Assembly (NCBI RefSeq): GCF_918797505.1
Contig: NC_092795.1
Location: 620,001-684,000, forward strand
DNA: 64,000 nucleotides
Reading direction: 5' to 3'
Origin: Bemisia tabaci
Lineage: Eukaryota > Arthropoda > Insecta > Hemiptera > Aleyrodidae
The translations under genes and the position numbers were made by a program. Position 1 is the stretch's first letter. Every line of letters starts with the position of its first letter. Of the stretch, positions 58,101 to 64,000 are shown piece after piece. The notes beneath the pieces are model-generated. The model was not told where the DNA came from and searched no databases. It saw only the letters and a list, made by a program, of their open reading frames with translations.

Positions 58101-60140
58101 ATAAAAATTTTCTTGTAAAAAACCCGCGTTTTACGATTTATGTAAAAGAAAAATTGAAACAGTAACAGCGATTTGGAAAAAATGCCACATCCGCTATTTT
58201 TATTGAGAACATTTTATTATGTGAGAAACAAAGTCTTTAGGAAGAGTAAGGCTGGTGAAACGATTGAAATGAACCAAAAGTAAGTCAATGCTGAGTCATT
58301 TAATAAAATTGAACAAAAAACTAAACCGTTTGTACCTTCTACAACAAAAATAAGGAACAAATTATAAAATCAGTTAAAAAATCAACAATTCTGGCGAGAC
58401 GGTCCCGATACGTATCATTTGAGAGTCAGTTGCAGCCCATGGCCGGTGTGCAGGTAGTTATCACAAGTGCATTCAAATCTCCACGGATGTCCTGCTGCGT
58501 TGGCCAGGGAAAACAGTGGATTCTCAAATCCGCTTCACAAATAACATGATTTTCAGGTCATATCTTGCCGAAAAATTGCGCTATAAGTCTGAAACTTTGC
58601 ACAGGCATTCTTAAGGGCTCCAGAATTCAAAAAAAGCTTTTTTCCTAAAAATGGCGGACGTCAGCGACTGCTATTGTCACATATAAGTCCTTAAATACAT
58701 AACGCAGAGTTGCAATTTTTTGGGGGAACCACAAGGCTGGAACCACGGGTTGGAACCTCTTTATCACGGCCTCAACTTTGAGAGCTTTTTTTGAGTTTGG
58801 GACCTAGTCTCAAAGAAAATCGATGGCATCATCATGCTTTTTGCAAAATTTTCCTGATGCATACAAGAGCTCCATTGATGTTGCAGCAATATTTTTGTAA
58901 TGTTATTTTTAGGAGTGCTGGATGAGCAGCATGTATACTTATATGTAAAGAATGGAGGTGAAGTTGTATAAATTGTGTTCTCAAATATAAGGAGAAGTCT
59001 TGGCCTTTTCTTGACGATTGTCTCTGTGTCACAGGCATCGGTTATTACTCGCGATCGCCGTGGCTACGACGTGTGGAATTTTGGGTCGAGATATGCCAAT
59101 CAAGATGGGGACTGGTACCTTGTTCAAACAAATTATGATCACTGGAAGCCACCGCCATTGTTCGACGACCGTGTGACACCTGTCGTTCGTTGTGCCGACA
59201 GCATCGGGAATAAGAACACCACATCAACATTGTTCCGTGTTCTCTCCACTGTACCTGTTCTCAACCATGTAAGTTGGCATTTTAAACTGATTTCCTCGAA
59301 ATCTCTAATGAAGTACAGTAAGTTTGAGTATTTTGTCACTCAATTAACAAACATATGACTTAAATTGAGATCAATGATAGTATGAATTTACAACCCAAGC
59401 CGGTGGAAGTGGCATTCTTAATATTCCAGTTTGTTTATTATACTTTAATCATGTAAGGAAAGCCTAAATAGTAAACAGGTAATAGCAGCGATAAAAAATT
59501 TATTTTTAAATGGGAATAAATGACAAAGAAGAAGCCAGAGTGTCCAAATTAGGGTATCTACGGAGTCAGAACATCAGAACAAATAAGCGCAGGATTTTAT
59601 TAAAAAAATATCATGAAGAAAGCCAAAAATTTTTTGTTTTTCCAATTTCCTTTCACCTTTACTTTCCTCAACTGTTAGGAGAAATTTGGGTGAAAGGCAG
59701 AAAAATAGTTGAAGAAATCCAGGGAAACTCAGAGAAAAAACATTATCTGAACACTAAAATTTCATTTGAAAAAAACTAGAATGTTTCATAATGCCTAATT
59801 ATCTTCAATTTAATTTTAAATTTGACCTTTGTAAGAAAAAATAAGAACTTCAAAGTAAATTTTAAAATTAATTGTAGGTATTGCTCATCAGCAGATGTCT
59901 CTTTGAAAAAAATCAAGCAATTTCTTACTAAATTGACCCATCTTCATATAAATCTTCCTGCCAACTTAAAATGTCTGCTAACTTATTCAGGGCGAATTCT
60001 GAAATGTTCATCTCCCACTTTTGCCTTTTTCACTAATTTGACTCCATAACTTTTTCCAGGAAACAATTTACACAGCCATCATGAAAATCAATACTGGTGA
60101 TTTGTACACATGGGTACGGCATTGTCAATGGCCATGCTAG
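51280..60140 (+). CDS. ASAH1: Acid ceramidase (N-acylsphingosine amidohydrolase), complete 8-exon gene
   Basis: This lysosomal N-terminal-nucleophile hydrolase splits ceramide into sphingosine and fatty acid. Exons 51280-51474, 52444-52490, 53225-53309, 53818-54101, 55714-55858, 57195-57416, 59035-59268 and 60060-60140 join in frame to 430 codons (human 395). The first 24 residues are a signal peptide (LYLIILVCSSISVIF). The proenzyme is normally cleaved just before the nucleophile Cys, here C179 in FFSLCTSVV. Other active-site residues match in position: R195 and D198 in HGRNLDF, N359 in QTNYDHWK and R372 in DDRVTP; the spacing of the last two is as in human. GGYVGLLEWIMG and the C-terminal cysteines (RHCQWPC) also fit. 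NAAA is the nearest alternative, but the NERF and GGYVGLLEWI segments favour acid ceramidase. A TTTCTTTCCAG acceptor at 51254 suggests a 5' UTR intron. Confidence 0.95.
52399..52443 (+). promoter_or_regulatory. 3' splice site made of a 43-T tract in the acid ceramidase gene
   Basis: An uninterrupted run of T from 52399 to 52441 leads straight into the AG before exon 2, a 47-nt exon. This is an extreme polypyrimidine tract. The true length may differ because homopolymers are error-prone in sequencing and assembly. Confidence 0.85.
52533..52780. repeat. Degenerate repeat rich in GGGAAT/GGAATTT motifs
   Basis: Short recurring words (TCAGGGAATGCTGGGAAAT, GTCGGGGAAAATG, GGGGAATTTGTGGGAATTTT) give a loosely repetitive block in acid ceramidase intron 2. 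It may be a decayed MITE; the ends are not defined. Confidence 0.35.
53000..53135. repeat. Diverged copy of the hAT MITE at 46881
   Basis: The words CCATTTGAAGCAATGGTAAA, TAATTGATTATTGAAGTGTTC and GGTTTAAATGG follow in the same order as CCATTTGAAGCTGTGGTAAA, TAATCGATTATTAAGGTGTTC and GGTTTAAATGG in 46881-47044, but the CAGTGGCG ends are lost. It lies in acid ceramidase intron 2. Confidence 0.7.
55160..55196. repeat. Poly-T run, 37 bases, in acid ceramidase intron 4
   Basis: A homopolymer tract with no adjacent splice site; it could be the tail of a retroposed sequence on the minus strand, though no body is recognisable. Confidence 0.8.
56741..56885. repeat. Partial family C MITE copy in acid ceramidase intron 5
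   Basis: TATCTACGGTGAAACT resembles the family C terminus TATCGACGGTGAAACT, followed after a gap by ATCATTCCTTGAAATTATTT and GTCACAGAA blocks matching the interior of 31757-32011 in inverted order. The other terminus is missing. Confidence 0.5.
57860..58900. mobile_element. Foldback element, family A copy 2, in acid ceramidase intron 6
   Basis: The left portion (GAGAGTCCACCTCAATAAAC, CTCCATGCACGGATAGGGAG) and right portion (AAAATTTTCCTGATGCATAC, AAGAGCTCCATTG) match the arms of 8850-9385. The two matching parts are separated by about 700 bp absent from the shorter copy. That interior has no recognisable ORF. The right edge is about 135 bp before exon 7. Confidence 0.6.
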
Positions 60141-60369
60141 TATTTTCACTCTCTCATTTGGAAACCATAAGACTGAACTGTAATAGTTATAAGTACCCTC
60201 TATTTTTACTAATAGTAATTTCCAATGTCTTTCTTCCTGTTGTTAACAAAAATTGAGCATGCTCATCCTTGCCATCTTTCTGTTTTTAAGTCTAGTCTCT
60301 TCGGATGTAATATTGTAATGAAACTGATTTGGCAACGTAGTTAGCGATCATCATGCAACCATTTTTTAT

Positions 60370-60680
60370 CAGAAACTTCATCGATATCACATGTATCAAT
60401 GGCCAAGCGAAACTATGTCTCTCTGTTTGTGACATTGCAGACTTCCTGTTATATTTTATTTTTTCCTTTAAAAACTAGTCAACTTAATGTCTTGTAACCT
60501 AGTAGGTTACAAGGTTACAGTATTAAGGTAGGTTAAACCTACCTTAATTTTTCTGTTCTGTTAGCAGAATATTTAGTGTAAACTTCAAGGTATAAAGTTG
60601 GCTTGTTCCTCTCAGAAAAAGTAAAATAGCGGACATTTTGAAATATTGCAATGGACGTACATGGTTTTACACTTTGGCCA
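60370..60680. repeat. Diverged family C MITE copy with two internal hairpins
   Basis: TGCAGACTTCCTGTTATATT TTATTTTTT-type sequence matches the arm of 31757-32011 (GCAGACTTCCTGTCATACTT). The right flank ends near ACACTTTGGCC. Its middle contains two short hairpins at 60491-60513 and 60522-60548. Confidence 0.5.
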
Positions 60681-60684
60681 TTCA

Positions 60685-60954
60685 TATCAACACTGAAACT
60701 ACCAAACCTTGTATCTTGTTTGTGGTGTTTACAAATCTTCGCTCCCATTTCATTTTTTTTGAAGAAGGACAAAGCAATATCATTCCTTGAAGTTTTCACA
60801 GAGTTTCTTTTTTTGGATAGGGAAGAAAAATCACGGCATTTTTCAAGAATTGAAATTGAGTCATTTTCCGTTTAAAAAATAAAGTATGACAGATATTCTG
60901 CATTGTTGCAAACCGAGATAGGTACAAGGTCTGGTAGTTTCACTGCCAACATGT
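60685..60954. mobile_element. Family C MITE copy, about 270 bp
   Basis: The termini ATCAACACTGAAACTACCAA and, inverted, TGGCAGTGAAACTACCAGAC match the family C ends with substitutions, and the interior has AATATCATTCCTTGAAGTTT as in 31757-32011 inverted. Confidence 0.7.
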
Positions 60955-61869
60955 AAGTATGCCTGTGTGGAACGAGTGAAGGTTTCAGGCAGCCTTATTT
61001 TTAAGGGATTTATTTATATTTTATTTTTTAATGATACTATTTCTTTGTATCTTAGTTTCTTTTTTAATATTTATCCTCCAAGTTTTGTACAAATAATTTA
61101 CTAGGACACATTTTATTTCTCTTATGAAACTCAAATTCCTTTAATTTCATTTATACTTATGTGTTGTAGACGTTACCAGAGTTTAAATACAATTTTATGC
61201 TGCCGGATGAAGTTGATCTATTTATTTCCATTCGACCATGAACTTGTTTGAAAGAAATACATTGTAGAGGAATCATAAAATTTTAATCTCACTTGAGACG
61301 TTCATTTTATTTGTGAAACTAGGACCAGCTATTCTTTCATAGAAACATCTTATCTGTAGTTTGATGCTCTTACTATTTGGAGATAAATGAAAGTTCCTAA
61401 AAAATCGAAATGTTGATGATTTTTAACATAAATTGGGTCTTAAAAACTTCAAAAGATGACCCTGAAAACTTGTTTTTTACTTCGCTACATAGCCTTGAGC
61501 TTTTGATGAGCCATAGTAAGACTGAATATTGCAATTAACTCTCTAATTTTCAAGTTATTTTTCTCAAAATTGTAACGTTTTCCATCCTCCTTTATTCATT
61601 GGAGGCTTCTATTACCAAGAGAAAGGAGACTCTGCTACATATATTATTATATTAGTCAAAATCTCAGAAATCCTTGCTCCTCATTATTTGTAGTGATTCT
61701 TGATTGTGGTTCATAGATGGGTATCGAAGGGTATCGAGGGTAACGAAAAAGTCCAGTGACATTTTGGAACTTGAAAGTTTATAACATTTTGATGGTCAAA
61801 GTATAAAACCACAAATCTCATTCCGGTGTTTTAAAATTTTGGAGTGCTCTGTAATTTTTTTGCAGAGAA

Positions 61870-62050
61870 ACAAATTAACTTGATGCCTTGAAATTTATAT
61901 GAAATATTCAGCTAACAGATAGGAAAAATCAAGAAAGTTTTCAAGAAATTACGTTCAATAGCTCTCCAAAAAAGAAATAAAGTATGATAAGACGTCTGCA
62001 GCGTCTCAATCAGAGGTGCAAGGTTTTGCATTTTGGCCATCAATTTGAAG
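61870..62050. repeat. Partial family C-related copy
   Basis: AGAAATAAAGTATGATAAGA and GCAAGGTTTTGCATTTTGGC are related to the arm and flank seen at 60650-60700 and 60870-60930. Only one side is preserved. Confidence 0.4.
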
Positions 62051-62975
62051 TTGAGAAACGTGTGGAAGGCTCATTTGCCTCAGTTTTAAACGTGGCTATC
62101 GAGGTTAATGAGCAGGTGTAGATTGTTCAGTTTTTGCAAAACCATCACTTGGATTGCAGTTAACAGGTGGAAATCAACTATTGAGTTGGATCCCACCATG
62201 GTTGGTTGTTTGTGCTCTGCTCAGAGTAGTAAAAATCGTGCACATTCATACTTCAGTATCTAAAAAAGGCCAGAATAGCAAATGCATGGCTTCCACCAAA
62301 AAATTCACATTAATAATGGCATACGTCTATGTGAATTTTATTCTTGTAAATACACTTACTGTTTTTGAAGGCATAGAAGCAGCTGAAACATTTTTGGAAC
62401 ACTGTAATCGAGTTTGTTCCCTTCTGTCAAATGTAAGTAGGTAGTTCCCTTGATGAACATTGCATTCCAACATTCCATCATGATATTTCTTATAGGATAT
62501 TCCTCTGTTGTAAGGAAAATATTTGATAATCTTTAATAGGAGCCTGGGGCCTTTACTTAGCCTGGGAATATTTTTTATGAAATTATAATTCTCATCAAAA
62601 TAACTGCACTCACATTTCCTTGTTTTACAAGGTTTTAACAATGTTATGCAGAATTCATTTTTCTTTAATACTATCGCGAAAAAGAACAATAATTGGACCT
62701 CCCCATTTGGTAGTTTTCATTCTCTTTGATTATAGTACCAAAATAGTTTTTCTCCATAAATACCTTAAAATTAAGGAGGAAGGAAGTATTTGATAACTTC
62801 CTCTTCCATTGCGCGCCCCACTGTCGCGGGGTATTTTTGAAATTACCGCGCTGGAAATTTTCAGAAAACCGTAAGAAGAGGACAAAAAACTCCCAACCAC
62901 TACAAGAAAATTCCCTCCAGAGTCTCTCCACGAAACTTTGGCGCTTACTGTTGTGGTTGCATTGCCGAACTCATT

Positions 62976-62987
62976 CAAGATGGCGAC
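62976..62987 (+). promoter_or_regulatory. CAAGATGGCGAC motif upstream of the kinase gene
   Basis: This matches the core of the YY1/Pho-type AAGATGGCG element that often lies just downstream of transcription starts. It is about 370 bp upstream of the kinase start codon. Function is inferred from the motif only. Confidence 0.35.
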
Positions 62988-63306
62988 TTGAGACTATTTT
63001 GCAACTTGGGTATCCTAAAATGTTTTTGATTTGATTCTAAACTTTTGCCTTCCATTTTAATTAAATTTCAATTTTATTGTCATCATAAATTTAGTGAAAT
63101 TTTTTCCATCGGGCGGTGATGGCATTTTTCAATCTGTGATTATAAACAGTTTGAGCCGAGCCGTGTCTCAGTGTGTTTGCCATGAATTTGGCAGATAGTG
63201 TTAATAGTGCAAGTTTATCTTTGTTTAGTGGAGTAGGAAAAAGTAAATACTTCCAGCGCTGCTCAGCTCACTGCCAGCTGTTCAACAGGAGAATTGAATG
63301 GTTTAA

Positions 63307-64000
<694 letters not shown>

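Overview
This is eukaryotic nuclear DNA, AT-rich, with short exons separated by introns with GT/AG boundaries. The protein families, mariner and hAT transposon remnants and abundant small foldback elements point to an insect. A sap-feeding hemipteran such as a whitefly would fit, but that is an inference from the repeats and gene content, not a proven assignment. No prokaryotic features are visible (no operons, CRISPR arrays, attachment sites or plasmid origins), and I see no rRNA or tRNA gene.

Five protein genes can be supported by homology. On the minus strand at the left edge are the first two coding exons of a WD-repeat protein that looks like WDR75/Nan1 (2289-2630), whose remainder lies at or beyond the left end. 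Further right on the minus strand are three consecutive exons (19267 down to 17424) encoding the N-terminal triple CCCH zinc-finger region of a ZC3H11A-like mRNA-export factor; its later exons were not found. On the plus strand a complete eight-exon ALKBH8 gene (24681-35314; 621 codons, frame closes exactly) encodes the tRNA wobble-uridine methyltransferase/hydroxylase. A complete eight-exon acid ceramidase gene follows (51280-60140; 430 codons). At the right edge, the first coding exon of a mixed-lineage kinase (Drosophila slipper / vertebrate MAP3K9-10-21 type) starts at 63349 and runs off the window. A sixth, unrecognised ORF of 125 codons (39325-39702) has coiled-coil and acidic-tail features and may be real.

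The rest is intronic and intergenic DNA crowded with inverted-repeat elements. I count about twenty, from about 130 bp to 1 kb, and several have intact target-site duplications: hAT type with 8 bp (17560-18366, 24913-25179, 25346-25479, 46881-47044) and Tc1/mariner type with TA (27262-28256, 31757-32011, 35919-36084). Several families occur more than once (20952 and 29045; 8850 and 57860; 31757 and 60685; 46881 and 53000). A mariner element with a deleted and mutated transposase lies at 12299-13267, and another mariner remnant at about 300-583.

The genes are not functionally coupled; this is a normal mixed insect locus. The most unusual structures are a 995-bp near-perfect hairpin (486-bp arms, 23-nt loop) inside ALKBH8 intron 2, a hAT element ending 24 nt from a ZC3H11A splice acceptor, and a 43-T tract joined directly to the AG of an acid ceramidase 3' splice site.
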